Below are positions 11,877-25,000 of a stretch of DNA of 64,000 nucleotides, one piece after another. The notes beneath the pieces were generated by a model. The model ran no database searches and had not been told where the DNA came from. It worked only from the letters and a program-made list of their open reading frames with translations. The translations under genes and the position numbers were made by a program. Each line of letters starts with the position of its first letter. The stretch's first letter is position 1. Source of the DNA: Micromussa lordhowensis (taxonomy: Eukaryota; Cnidaria; Anthozoa; Scleractinia; Lobophylliidae); contig OZ026607.1 in assembly GCA_964020085.1 (NCBI GenBank), forward strand, positions 10,021,132 to 10,085,131, in the 5' to 3' direction.

Positions 11877-12925
11877 TTATATGCAACTGTAAAGTGTGCG
11901 CGTGACATAACGATAAAAATAACGATAAAAATTTGAATTTGAAGTTATTTGTGCGCGCAGATGAAATGAGCGCGCGTGTAAACATTCCGAATCAAATACA
12001 ATTTCGATGTTACTAGCGCGCCTCGATTTGGGGTGTTCATAAGAAAACAAAGTCAGTATTGAGTCCTCCTGGATGCAACGTTTTGTGCTTGAAAACCAAC
12101 TTGGCTTCGAAGCGGCGTCTATCTTGGGTATCCCGGAAGCCAGAGCGGATTACGGACACCAGCATATCGGTACAGGCATGGCTTGGTGATGCAAAGTGTC
12201 GACCAACGGGAAGATCGGTGTTGGATTGTCGTGTGGAACGCAGGTGTTCTCTAAAGCGATCTCCTAGGCGTCTCCCTGTCTCTTGTTGCAGGAACGACAT
12301 TTGATAACGTATACCACGTTCTGGCTTATACAAGTGTACTTTGAATTGATGTTGATGCATCCCCCAAGCGTGTTGATCGTAGGTGAAGCGTTGGTGTGGG
12401 CGCAAGTATTGCATCGCGACCGACCACATGGAAACGTACCACGATCTTCGTCAGAAGCAGTTGTGGCGTTCAAATGGCTTCTCACCAGGGAGTCACGCAG
12501 GTTGGTATCACGACGATACGCGCACAAAACTCGTAGTGGTTGGTAAATGTCTCTAGTGTCTGGGTCATCTTGAAGCAAATGAAAGTTTCTGGTCATGATG
12601 TTTTTGATCAATGCGTTTGTGGGATGGTACGTCAACACCAATGGGATGGTAGGTTGAGCATCTGGAACATCTGAACGCTCTGAAATAAGGGTGTCACGAG
12701 GGATTGCCGATACTCGTTCTTGCGTTCGCTGAATAACATTTGATGGATAGTCGCGGTTTCGGAAAAAACTCGCCATTTCTTTGCTCTTGTTTTCAAAGGC
12801 ATTCTCCTCACTGCAGATGCGCCGTAGACGGAGAAACTGACTGTAAGGGATGGAATTCTTACAACGGGAGGGGTGAGAAGATGTGTAATTCAGGTAAGAA
12901 TGAGTGTCAGTTTCCTTAGAAAACA
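11796..12925 (-). pseudogene. Penelope-like element remnant: RT C-terminus and GIY-YIG domain
   Basis: On the minus strand, 12925-12264 encodes a reverse-transcriptase C-terminal region (IPYSQFLRLRRIC, LVLTYHPTN, LLQDDPDTRDIY, CAYRRDTNLRD, CGRSRCNTC) that runs into NVVYVIKCRSCNK, the GIY-like start of a Penelope endonuclease. The frame then breaks at about 12267; the other frame resumes with ETGRRLGDRFREHL and continues to 12037. The bases that should encode the YIG part between CNK and ETG are absent, so the nuclease is dead. The RT catalytic core is lost by 5' truncation. The 3' flank holds a hammerhead-like core at 11847-11873. It sits about 100 bp from the PTPN23 start codon. Confidence 0.85.
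11847..11873 (-). ncRNA. Hammerhead ribozyme-like core of the Penelope element
   Basis: On the minus strand CTGATGA is followed by a 5-bp stem II (GAGGC / GCCTC, loop AGCA) and then GAAAC, which is the hammerhead core order. Hammerheads are known in Penelope-like retroelements. A convincing stem I next to a cleavage triplet could not be drawn, so activity is doubtful. Confidence 0.5.
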
Positions 12926-12965
12926 AAAGCCTAAACATGGCGACTCAAATTTCCCGCGAAATTTC

Positions 12966-13034
12966 TGACGTCATGTGAAAACCCTTTTCAAATATATTGC
13001 GGGCTCTTCTTTAGACGATGACGTCACCAAGATG
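12966..13034 (+). promoter_or_regulatory. Two CRE palindromes and an AAGATGG start context, PTPN23
   Basis: Two perfect TGACGTCA sites (12966-12973 and 13019-13026), 53 bp apart, lie immediately upstream of the PTPN23 ATG at 13032. The ATG itself is within CCAAGATGGAGG, close to the YY1 core CAAGATGG seen at many animal translation starts. TGACGTCA is the canonical CREB/ATF site. That this is the core promoter is inference. Confidence 0.6.
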
Positions 13035-16000
13035 GAGGGATGTCCGCGATCTTTGATGCTAAATGTGGACTTAAAAGAAACTTTTCCTACAGAGTTTACC
13101 TCTTCACTAAAAACGGTAAAGAAAGATAAACGTATTGACTTTATTTATAGTCAAATTCTTTAATCTGAATCCTCTAAATTTGAATTTATTTTCAGTATAT
13201 CCGAGAGCACTACAACGAGGATGCCGACTCTTATAAGAACGAATGCTCTCAGTTGGAACAACTTCGAACGGTAAGTATATTTAAATCATCTAGTTTTCAC
13301 ATCCTTCGATACATCAATGAATGGCTGGTTTTTCTCTCCACATGTGATCTTTGTAAAGTAGATATAAGTGAGACAAAGCTGTGTGTTTTTGTACTCAGTA
13401 TAGAATTCGATGTCAAACCGTATATGCGTATCAACGGTAATTCGTATCAACAGAGCTTCGTCCGTGTTGGCTTATCTGTCATTCCAATGAGTTGTTTTAA
13501 ACGCTCCAGAAGTTTTCTTCATTATTCTCTGATATCTGATATCTGATTAAATTCAATAAGCTGAGAATCTTACAATGCAAAGAGAACGATGTAACATATA
13601 TTTGTGTGTAAAGTGTAAGTACACTTATTTCTACAATCTAATTAGCTTATAAAGAAAATGTTGAAGTTTCAGATGAAGTAAGCTTAAATTAAATGTCCCT
13701 GGTAACAAAACTTCATTACGCATCATCAGCTAAATTTGGTTACATGTGTGTCTAATTTCCCATGAATTATTTGATCGAAATATTATTGATATCACCTCAA
13801 GGAAATGCTTTTCAAACAAATAAAATGCATGTGATCTAGAAGCATACTACTTCTGCCTGATGGTTTCTTCCCTGCTCTAAGTGGAAAGTTATTTTTAGCT
13901 CATTCATGTCGCTCATGCGCAATGAATGAGGTATTGTAATGGTGCAGATGTGGATGGAAGTTTGTGTAGATGGAAGTTATGTGTGGATGGAAGTGTCAGA
14001 CCAAGAACGGAAGTAATCTTACATGCTACCCCTCACCGCTTAGTAAATGTTAGAATCAAGGCAATGAAGCTAAGATACACATGTGTAAAGAAAGCAATTA
14101 ACCCATGGACTCCTGCATAAAATTGCCTGCGACCCACCCCTAATTTCCTGGCGCTTTTTTGAAATATTTCAGAGTGAGCGAAAGCACAAAAATAAACCAT
14201 ATGCACAGTAACCACAGACACAAGATCAGATTTATGACATTGTTTATTTAAAGTTGAGTAAGTGAAGGGTCAAAATATTAAAAAATATTAACAAAACAAA
14301 CTTAACTTGATGATTTCTTAAGATAACCGAAAATTCTGAAGACTTTCGAGGAAGATCTGAGGAAGATGTTTGATCATACACCAACAAATTTAAGTACAGT
14401 TTAAGGGTCAAACATATCAGTGAAGTCATCAATATTTTTACTAGTGAGGAATTACACCAACCAAGTCCTGGATGTGGTTTTGTATGAATTTTTTATGAGA
14501 GGTGTATTTTCCAGTAAAACGCTCGTGTCTGCGTAATAAATGAACCTAATACTACAAGGCTTAGCTCACCATGAGTCTCCATAGCTTAGTGAGTATCGGT
14601 CATATCAGGGACTCAAATTTCTCTTTGTCCCATACTCGTGAAATGCTGAACATAGATATTCATCTCTTATAAGGGCCCATTTGTTTGGATATAGCAATAA
14701 TCAAGACAAAATTTGTCTCCACCAAATTTTCATTTTGGTGAAGGTGTCTACACTTGAAATTCAACAAATCATTTGCTAGCTGCAAAATATCCATCACACC
14801 TGTAGGAATAAACCGCTTCTGTTTGTGGCAAGACCACTCAATCCACTAGTTTGTATTTCTCTTGTTTGAGCCCCCTATTCTCAATTTGTTTATGGTTATA
14901 CCCATAAGTATAATTTTACAACTGAGTAACTCCAGTTTAGTAGCATCTAAGAATGAAAAAAATGGCTGAAATTGAAGCAGCTATAACAGTGACTCATATC
15001 ATTTTTCAGAGTATGCATAATTAACTTTGTTTATAATGTAAAATCTACATGTGGTTGAAAGCATATACTTCTTGGATCGAAGTTCAATAGTGTTGTTAAA
15101 TAAGAGCATTAAGGCTTGTTGACAAGACTGTAAGTGGTCTGGCTAGCTTAGTTGGTATATGCATTGGTGTATATGAAATCCACTAGTTTGTATTTCTCTT
15201 GTTTGAAAGAAAAAGAAAATATACATATTATTTAGGACATTCCATAGCTCTCTTTTTCAGCCCATGCTACATTTGTACCTTTTGGTCTTGTTGCTTAAGC
15301 TTGTTGATCTGATAATGCTGTATTACAAGTGTTGTCACTGGTAGCTGTATTATTGAAATACTTTTTTTGGAACTCCAGGCTTCTCAGCGCCCATCACATG
15401 ATCACTCTGGGTGCAGCACTCTGAGACGATACTATGCTCAACTGCAATTCCTTCAGTCAAGGTTCCCATTTGGTGACGGGGGAGCAGTCAATGTGCAGTT
15501 CACATGGTATGTCTAGACATCTTATTCATAACAAGTCTATAAATTTCTATATACACATTAGCGTCCATTTGGTGTGAAAATAATTATTTGACCTTCTTTG
15601 GGAAAACGGACACTAACGCTTTTCCGTTTATACGACGAAACCATTTACAATCTGTTTATATCTGTTTAAACGGTTCATGCAAGCGTTTAAATGGTTTGCT
15701 TATCCGTTTAACGGTTTGCCTATCCGTGTAAAAAAATTTGCATCCGTTTAACGCTTTAGCGAAAACTTTTTAACGGTTTGCTCATCTGTTTAGCAATCTA
15801 GGGAAAACGTTTAAGGACGTTCGCGCGAAATTTTTCCAGTCGATAGGATTTTTTTAAATTTTTACTGCAGGCAGATAATGAGTTACTTGTGCCAGAAATG
15901 CAAAAAAATTTGGGGGTCACCGTCTTCGTTTCAGAGATAAAGCGTGTGGTAAACTATACTGATTTCGAAAAATTGTCGCATATCATCGAGCACGGTCTAC

Positions 16001-19000
16001 AGGGGTTTATAGTTAAAAATATCGAAGGTGACTCAATGGAGGCAAACGATCTTAGTCATATTTTGTAGAGATGGGTCTGCTGCGTAAATAATTCCAAACC
16101 TTACTAACGTTTTCACAAAATTTAACCCTTTAAGAGGCATTTGAGACCGCCGCACAGATGCACAAAGGACTACTAAGAACGGAATTTGATGGTACATTTT
16201 GCCAAAAATTTAAACTTCTAGTCGATAGATTTTTTTCATTTTTTCCCTAAACGTAGAAAATCAATAGAGAAAATGATCCATCAAAAGAAACATTGGGGTC
16301 ACCGAACATTCAAGATCGTTAAATCCAGTCAAAGCTCTAGCAATGGCCATCTGCCTTATAATTTGTTTATTTTATGACTTAGCGTGCACGCTCATGGATG
16401 ACGTGGCATGTGAATTTGCGTGTGCAGTAAGGATGTGCAGAAACAATTAGCGCGAACGTCCTTAAATGGTTTGCTTATCCGTTTAACAATCTAGGGAAAA
16501 CGTTTAAATGGTTTGCTTATCCGTTTAAAAAGAAAGCTAGCAGCTTTTTAAAGTTAACCCTGTGAGCAGAACTATCAAGCTAACGATCGCTCAATACTCA
16601 GGACAATATTTTATTTTAGTTTCAACATATCCGTGTTTATAGAATGCAAGTAATTGTCGCATCCTCGGACAAACAACAAAAAATTTAAAATACCCGTTCG
16701 TACAAACGTATAGCTTTGAGAGCAGATGAAGCGATTCATTCTGACCGTGATTCTGTCATCGATCTTGCTTGTTCAGAACAGTACACTTTCTCTTGAGATA
16801 ACACTGTTTTGGTTCCTGTGTCATAGTTTTGAATCGTTCGTCATAGACAAGACGTCTGCGTTCACAACTCGACAATGCATAACACAATGGCTCCCGGAAT
16901 CTCGCTTGTCAAAACACTGCCGTATGTAGTAGGTGATGCTTTCCCCATTCTATTGAATTAAAAGCAATAGTTCTGGAGACGAAAATTTCCCCGAAGTGCA
17001 GGTGATTCTTGTTTTCTTGAGCACGAGCAAAATAATATTTTTTTATTTTAGTAAACAAATAAGCGGGCGTTAATATTTGTCGCCGCGTTGATTTTCTACA
17101 ATGCACATAAAGTTAGTGAACCCGAGATTGAAACATTAGAATACTCTGCCACTGAAGGCAGAGTTTCACGCATTCTTGGTGTTACTTCAGCATTTAATTC
17201 AGGCATTCAAATTCACAGCGCATAATCAAAGACAAACAACACTTTACAATAACATAACTTCTGAGTGTCAAAGCGAACATGCAAAACGCAAAAGTTTGTT
17301 AAGCTGCAGTGAAGTTCGATTTCAAGCTCTCTGAGTCAAAAGATTTTTCCCGGAAAAAGGGAAGTGGTAAATCAAGATGATGGCAGTGAAGACCTCTTTT
17401 GCACAGCAATAAATGTCTGTTTTTTCCCAGTGCAGGCTACAAACAAGCCGACAGCGGATTCCCATGGGAGATACCATCTACCTCAATTCAAAAGCGCTTG
17501 ATATTTGCATACTGTCAAAAATCAAAATTTTCGGGAAACTTGTTGAATAAAACTTAAGTACTGAATAAAAATAGTGTGTATCGATAATCGAATGTTGTAA
17601 AAGCAAAGATGACTAAGGAGCAGAAAAAGAACTGCCACTTTATGCCGTGGAATTCCAGAATGCATGGGGCAACAACTCGTGCTTACAAAGTTCGTGATGT
17701 GTTGGAATACTATCTTGAAAGTTGTTTTTTGGCAAAGTCGTTCGTTAGAATGGTTGAGCAATTGTTCTGACGGATGGCATTTTGTGCTTCTGAACGGATA
17801 GCTCGAGCCGTTCGAACAAATGACAATTTTTTTAAACGGATAGCCCGGCCATTTGAACGGATGACAGTACTTTTTTCGTTCACAGAATGTATCCCAGTCA
17901 TTGCCCCTGCAGGGTTTTGGCCTCTGGTCCAAAACCCGATTCTGGGCCAAACCCGAGGAGGCATTAATAGGACCCCCGCGTATAAAGAATGTGAAATATT
18001 GGTGTAGTATATTGGTAGCGTGCAAATCGAGCCCGATTTGAAGAAACTAGGTGCGCACGGCGGTCCCAGTTAATTTTTCAGTAAGCTCTGGCAAACTCTG
18101 GGTAATGAATGAGAAAAAAATGAAAAATGATGCGTGACACTATAATAACAGTAAAAAGTCAATGAAAAACCCTAAAAAGTGTAAATGAACATTAAGAAAA
18201 TGTACAAATGTTTCAGGCAGAGCCCTTCATCTGTGTTAAAAAGCCCATTGGCAATTGGGTAATTCTTGCAGCCACAAGGACGAGGAGAGGTATCGCGTAC
18301 GCGATAAGTTATTCAGCAGTACTGGATAGAATTGTTCCGGCAACGGGGTCGACAGACTCGATCCAAACACCACACGTATAAAGTAAACAGATCAGGATCA
18401 CAAATCAAAACTTAAAGAAACAAAAACAAAATGTATCCGAAGTAACTGAGTTTAGTTCCTTTTGTTATCTCAACGATCAGAAGCTGACATGAGCACGAAG
18501 AGTACAAATAACTTTTCAAATCTATCATTGCTTACTTAAAATAACAGAGCTTTTTGTTCATTTTGTGTGATTTGAAGGATTACAATGAGAGTAAAAGGTC
18601 AGATCAGCCTGTTATTTCAACAATTCTGGGGAGATGTATTTTGTCATAAAAGTTGTACAGTTCATTACATAGTAAACATGATATCCAAGGCGGGGGCAGA
18701 TGTAGTGAGAACTATTACTAGTCTTTTACCAAGTTTTTATGCTCCATGGTTACTCTCAAAGATATCCGTTTAACATTGAAAGACTGCTAGTTTTTCCTGA
18801 AACGATCTTGTTGACTTAACGGTTTAAGCTATCCATTTTTGGACTTTGGTCAACTGTTTAGCGTTTTAAGCTAACCATTTACTTTTTGGGGTGACCGTTT
18901 AACGTTTTAAGCTATCCGTTTTTGGACTTTGGTCAACCGTTTAATTGTTTTGCTTTCCGTTTAATCGGTTGTGGAAACCGTTTAAATGCTTGAGTTAGCC

Positions 19001-22000
19001 ATTTAGTATCCGTTTACAAACGTTTTCCTTGACCATTAACAGAAAAGCGCTAGTGTCCGTTTTCCCAAAGAAGGTCACATTTGCTCGGATATTTGTCTAT
19101 GGTTCCAAGAAGTGAACAGTTTCCCAAGAGTGTAGCTTGAAGAAACTGTGAGTTTTGAGGAACAGTTAATTTCCAAGGACAAATATTCGAGCATATTTTC
19201 ACGCCAAATTGAGGCTCTGTGGTTATTATTCTTTAAATATTTTTCTCAACACACACAGTTCTGAAAATTGGGGAATATCACTCCCATTCCCTAGTTTAAG
19301 CTGGGGCATATTCAGTCACATAATGCCTTTAGACCAATTATGTGCGAGTGAAAATATTTGATGGATTGTAATGATCAACACAATGTAATGTAATCAGATT
19401 TTCAGTACCACCCTTACTCACTCCAGGCAACATCTGCAGTGCATTTAAAAGACAAATATTTCTCAGTCTAGAAAGTCTGTGCAGCTTAAATTCCTTTTTT
19501 AGTAGTTGTCTGATACACATGTACATGTAACAAGCAAACTGTTTGATACAGTACAACCCAAAAGTAAGTTACCACCCTCTCCATCTCGTGAGACGAGACT
19601 CTCGTCTCGCGAGAGCTTAAAAAAACTGTGCCACTGCTTGAATTTCTCGCGAGACTTTAATAGCCTATAGGCGATTTGCATGATGACGTCAATTGACTAC
19701 AACTACCAGAATCCTTCACTTTTACTCTTTCTTATGTTAATCGTGGCAACTATTATTTAAATCCCACCAGGAATTCAAAATTTAAATAACAAAGAAAAAA
19801 CGAAAGGAATTCTGGTAGTTGTCAAATGACGACAATCTGCTATTGTAAAGCGAACTTGCAAGCACGCAGAAAATTAGCCAAGCATAACTTGGCATGCTAG
19901 AGCGAAGCTTTTGCTGAACTCTGTTGTTTGTTTATCACGTTCATTTGAGATTTCAAATCTAATTGGCTCAAAAATCGTATCTGAGAATATGCTGCAAAGC
20001 TTTCTATTTTAAATGGAATTCACGTTATTCATGGGTTTAAGGAAAAATGCTGAAACCTGTAAGATGAAAGTTTGCTGATCGATCATATCATCCTCTTTTG
20101 CCAATTATATAAAGCAAAAGCCGTTGATATTGAAGTTATTAACTTCACTTTTACCGGTCATTTACAGTAGAAAGGTTTGGAGACCTGGAAGAAAGCAGTG
20201 ATGAAAATATTTAACAGTTTCATGTTTGAAAGCAAATACATACAGACAGTTCTTGGCTTTTGTGTCATTCACATTTTTCATGGTCGAAGAAATTGATGAT
20301 CGACGGGCATTATCGACTCTTTGCTTCTTAGCGTGTTCAGTAGTTAACACAACTAACCTTTAAGGGACTACAGTGTGCTTCTTTTACTGGGTAAACATTT
20401 GTTTAGGAAACTCTTTCAAATCTAGGTTATGTTTAAAAGCGTCATTTGTTTCCAGAGTTTCAATCAATCAATTGAACAGAATTGGTTTGTTTCCACGAAT
20501 GGTAAACAAGTATTTGCAAAACTGGAGAATGTTTTATTAATATTTACCATTTCCCATTGATTTGCTCAGTTTTCGAACTATACATGTATTTCTTGGCTAA
20601 TCCTTTTATATGAAGAGCCCCATTCCGCTTGCTGCCTCTGGCCTAGCTTGGCGAGAAATACTTCTTTCAAATGTTCTGTTCACCATAAAGAATCCTTTCC
20701 TTTCCATACATTTTTTCTGATCACTTGTGTTTGTTATGAAATGTGTAGCTAGTCACGTTTTCGATTTGTTATGTAATCAAAGTCGCAAACAGTAAATTTG
20801 CGAAGTGATTTTATCACTGGTTGATGTTTCGCTTGTCAGTAGTTATATTCAAAACTTTTTGTTGGTAATGAAAACAATGAGTTCCAGTTCAATGGACTCC
20901 CACAAGCATGAAATGCCGCAAATTCGATGCACCGAAATATCTCTGAGTAATCTGAGAAAGATTGAAACTTTGCCAAGCGCTTTCCATGAAGGATCAGCTT
21001 CTTCAATTCTGGCGATAGTACCAATCTTGCAAAAAAAGTTTTGTTTCAATTTGCTTGCACGTATGTAACATGGAAATTCAAAACGCTAAAAGCCAAAAAT
21101 ATATGCTACACTGGTTCTCGCGAGTCGAGACTTTGAGAGACAAGAGGTGGTAAACTTACTTTTGAGCAGTACTGTACATGTACCATTTTATACATGTGTA
21201 TAATATACATTAGTTTTTGGTTAGATAGCATTCTATACTAAAAGTGTTTTCAGGACAGTTTTATTTGTCATAGCTTGTTTTATGTTGCGGTAACAAATAT
21301 GAAAAAAAATCAAACCACTTCGGAGAAGTCAACTTTAACCAAAACTAAGAGTTTGTTTAAACCAGACATATAAAGTATACCGGTATGTTATTTGCATAAT
21401 GAAAAACTGTGGCCAAGGTCTCAGAAGCGCTACCCGAGGCTGCAGACTAAGGGCAGCATTTTCAAGTCCGAGGTCACAGTCGTTCACTATACAGACTGAC
21501 CATAAGTCAGTAGTGATGGTCAATACATAACTTATGTATTTTTCCTCTCTCTAATTAAAGTCACTCAAACTCAAGGGCTGTGACCGTGGGCGGAAATAGG
21601 AAAATATGGACTGCGTTAAGAACCAATCAGATCAATCAACTATGGTGGCCTCATGAAAAAAATAAATATAGTTATCTTTGATTAAACTTTGCATCTATAT
21701 ACACGTGGAGCATTCGATTACATTGGCTGCTATTTGAATGTTTTTTCCTTGTTTATTAAAGGACTGATCTATATTCTGAAGAACCAATATCATTGTGTGA
21801 CATAAAATTTGAACAAGCAGCAATACTTCATAATTTAGGTGAGTCAAATTAGTTTACATGTGTATGCAGGTCATTGTAAATCCTGTTCCCTCTACATGTA
21901 TTTGCATGTGACTGATTGTTAGTATACTTTGATTCTGCCTGTATCAGACAATGGTGAAGAGTGAGTTTTATCCTACTGTACGTTTAAAGTAAATGACCTG

Positions 22001-25000
22001 TTACAAGATTTGAAAGAAACTTGAATTCCAGCTTGCCCTTGTGACAAGTAGCCCTGGGCAAGTCTTAGTTTGTTCTTTTAAGGATGTAGTTGGCAGATGG
22101 CTTGCCAATCCCTTGCCTATTGGGCAAGTGAGAATGAAAAGTTACTTGCCCAGAAAGAGAATCTACTTGTCTTGGACGACCGGACAGCACTTTTTTCAAG
22201 CCCTGCTGTTAATTGTGTTATTTCTTTTAATGGAAAGTAAATTAGAGGCAACCTTTCTTTACAGCTGCCCTGCACTCACAGCTTGGCTGTCAAGAAGACA
22301 GAACAGCAGAAGAGGTTTGTTTACATGTAAAGTGTAAATACAATTACAATACAGTGACGGCATTTTTTCTCAGAGTGGTCATTCAATGAGATGTGGCTAA
22401 GTTGATTGTTCTAAATAGACTGACTGAGTACACTGTATATTAACATTGTGAAGTAACGACCCCTTAAAGCAGTAATAACCCCTGAAAGAAACAATTAAAT
22501 TACAAGTTTGTTAGCAGATACCAAAGGTGGTAACCCTCTGAATGTAACACTGTCGTGAAAATGGCAACTTTAAATGTGTGCAAGTACATGTAGTTATAAT
22601 AAATATATACAGCAAACTTTTAAGGCAACATAAAAATTCAAAAACCAGTGTTAAATGTGTTTTGAAGGAAGTTAAAAAAAGCCTACCATGTGTTTCTTCA
22701 ACAAACTGTTTTATTGAAAATGATGCAAGGTGCATTGTTACCAGATATTGATTACTAATTGAACAATGTTGTAGAAAAATCATTAAAAATGTCATTGAAA
22801 AGACTTTAAAAAAAATTTTGTGTATACATGTAGTGAATATGACAGGGGACAGGAGGGAATGACCTACACCACTGCAACTACATCTATATTGATATTAAAT
22901 TTTGTTTATGACATTATCAAGTTAGTTCAGAGGGCTGGCCAGTAACAGTAACAGTAAAAACCAATCAAACACTCAAGCCAGACAAGGTTCATCACAAGTT
23001 ATTGCTTTGCAGGGAATGAAGGTGGCCTGTACTCATTTCCAAGCTGCAGCTGGTATTTTTCAGCACCTCAAGGTATTGGTTTTCTGTTATAATATTCTTA
23101 ACATTCCGCTATTCTTCTACTTAAAAATTTTATCAGTACTTTGTATTGTCATTCACTTTGATCAAATTATTCGGTTTCAACCGTAAAAAATTCCTACGCC
23201 CTCAACAATCTCTTCTTGATCGGCTGGTAAACCTAGAAAAGGGGTTTCTCCATTTACAGGATGTGTTTTGTCTCCAAATGTAAAATCAGAATGGAAATTT
23301 AAAGAAAATTGTTTTTTTTTACAGCTTTGTTTGTCCTGATTACCCATAATGCCTCTTATAGCGTAAAGGGGTCTATCGAGCTTTTTTTAATTAATATGAA
23401 TGTTACAAACACACAACATGTAAACCATCGGATGTAATTTGAGGTCGATTATGCGAAACAGCAAGGTTTTGTAACGTCAAAAACCATGTTCTTATCGGTT
23501 TCAAATGTAAAATAAGTACACGTAGCTACTTGTGGATGTTCTTCACCAAAAAAAGGGTTGAACAAGAAAAGAAAAAGACCACTGGCTTAAAAAAAAAGAC
23601 AAAAGCCGACAAATCCCAGAATCAAACTGGGGTCCACTAGATTGGGATGCGGGTGCTAACCATAGTAACATGTAAGAAACCTTGCTTCAAGAGGGAAAGA
23701 TACAAAGTACTACAGCCTTATCTCAAATTGGCTAGCAAATATGCAAATTAGCTAACAAATTTGCAACATACAGTCTGTTTAACTGCAAACTTCTTGGATG
23801 CCAATTTTTAGTGTGGCAAGTGCACAGCGAACAAAGGAGATCCTATTTGACCATATTTCTAGTTACATGTGTAAATTCACCGTACAACTGAAGTGCGAAT
23901 AGATTTTTTGTTGATTTAAATGACCTCAAAATCAAACTGTACACGTGTGATTGTGATATTAAATCTGCTATAAATACATGTACAGTGTAGACATTTAAAG
24001 CTTTTTGCAAGAGCTGTTGTGACATATACAGTACCGGACAGAAGTAACCTAACAGAAAAATCAACACGGAACGCGTTCTTGGAGCGTTCCAATTAGCGTT
24101 CCTTTGGCGTTCCCTTGGTGTTCTCCTAATGTTCGGGAACGCAAAATAGAACACGTTCTAAAGAAAATTTCAGAACGCGAAGAACGCAGGAGCGTGTTCT
24201 GAATTTTCTTTTGAATTTTCAGTAGAACGCGTTCTCATTTGTTCTGCCATGAAGACGAGCTTTTCGAAAAAATGGGCAAGTTAGAAATATTTCAGAGCGA
24301 GCGGAAGCACGTATACGCACGTATACGCAGTAACCACAGACACAAGATCAGATTTCAAAACATCGCTTATTCATAGTTGAGTAAATGAAGGGTCAAAATA
24401 TTGAAAACAATGTCAACAAAAAGAACTCAGTTCGATGTGTAAAACTGATCCGAAAACAAGAAATCATAAAATGCTTTTCCGCGCGACAAAATGTCCCACA
24501 GAAGCTGAGAAATTAAATAAGCAAAAGCGAAACTAAAAGTTATTAGATTATTGAATTCGGAGGACAATTAAACGAAAACAAATAAAACAGAATTTCTATT
24601 CTTGTACTATAATGGCTAACATTAAAAAAGCAACGGAAAATAAAAGCGAAAGACGCATGTAAAAATCAATCTGAAAACAAGAAATCAAAAGTTTATTCAC
24701 CGCGCGAAGAAAATATCACAGCGCTGCCAAAGCAAAAACGAGCCCAGTATTTTGAGATAAATCGTATTTCAACTGTGCTAAATTAGAGCCCACTTAGTTC
24801 TTTTCTCAACAGTTCTGTAGTAGCTGAATAAGATTCAAATAAAATATTTGAACGAAGCGAATAAACTAAACAAACAAACCGCGGCAGTCGCCGTAAATTA
24901 AATATGCAGAAACCAGCATGTAATATTACTGTTCACTGTTAATTTCTAAAATTCACAAATAAAGGCAACCAAATGAAAGAAGCATGACAGAAAGTTCAAT

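Larger units (their letters stand above)
15567..19210. mobile_element. Outer MITE split by a 3.5 kb TIR element
   Basis: The left scrap CCATTTGGTGTGAAAATAAT (15567-15586) is mirrored by ATTTTCACGCCAAATTGAGG near 19200. A foldback with TGCTCGGATATTTGTC / GACAAATATTCGAGCA lies at 19080-19195. The large element at 15590-19076 is inserted inside it. The exact target duplication is unclear (ATTT candidates on each side). Confidence 0.6.

Noticed and set aside
13253..13546. 97-codon frame continuing after PTPN23 exon 2
   Set aside because: It reads through the GTAAGT donor at 13271 into intron; the next homologous residues are in exon 3 at 15379.
17522..18025. 167-codon open frame on the minus strand in the 3.5 kb element
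   Set aside because: No motif, and the overlapping frames on both strands run through CCGTTTAA-type repeat words.
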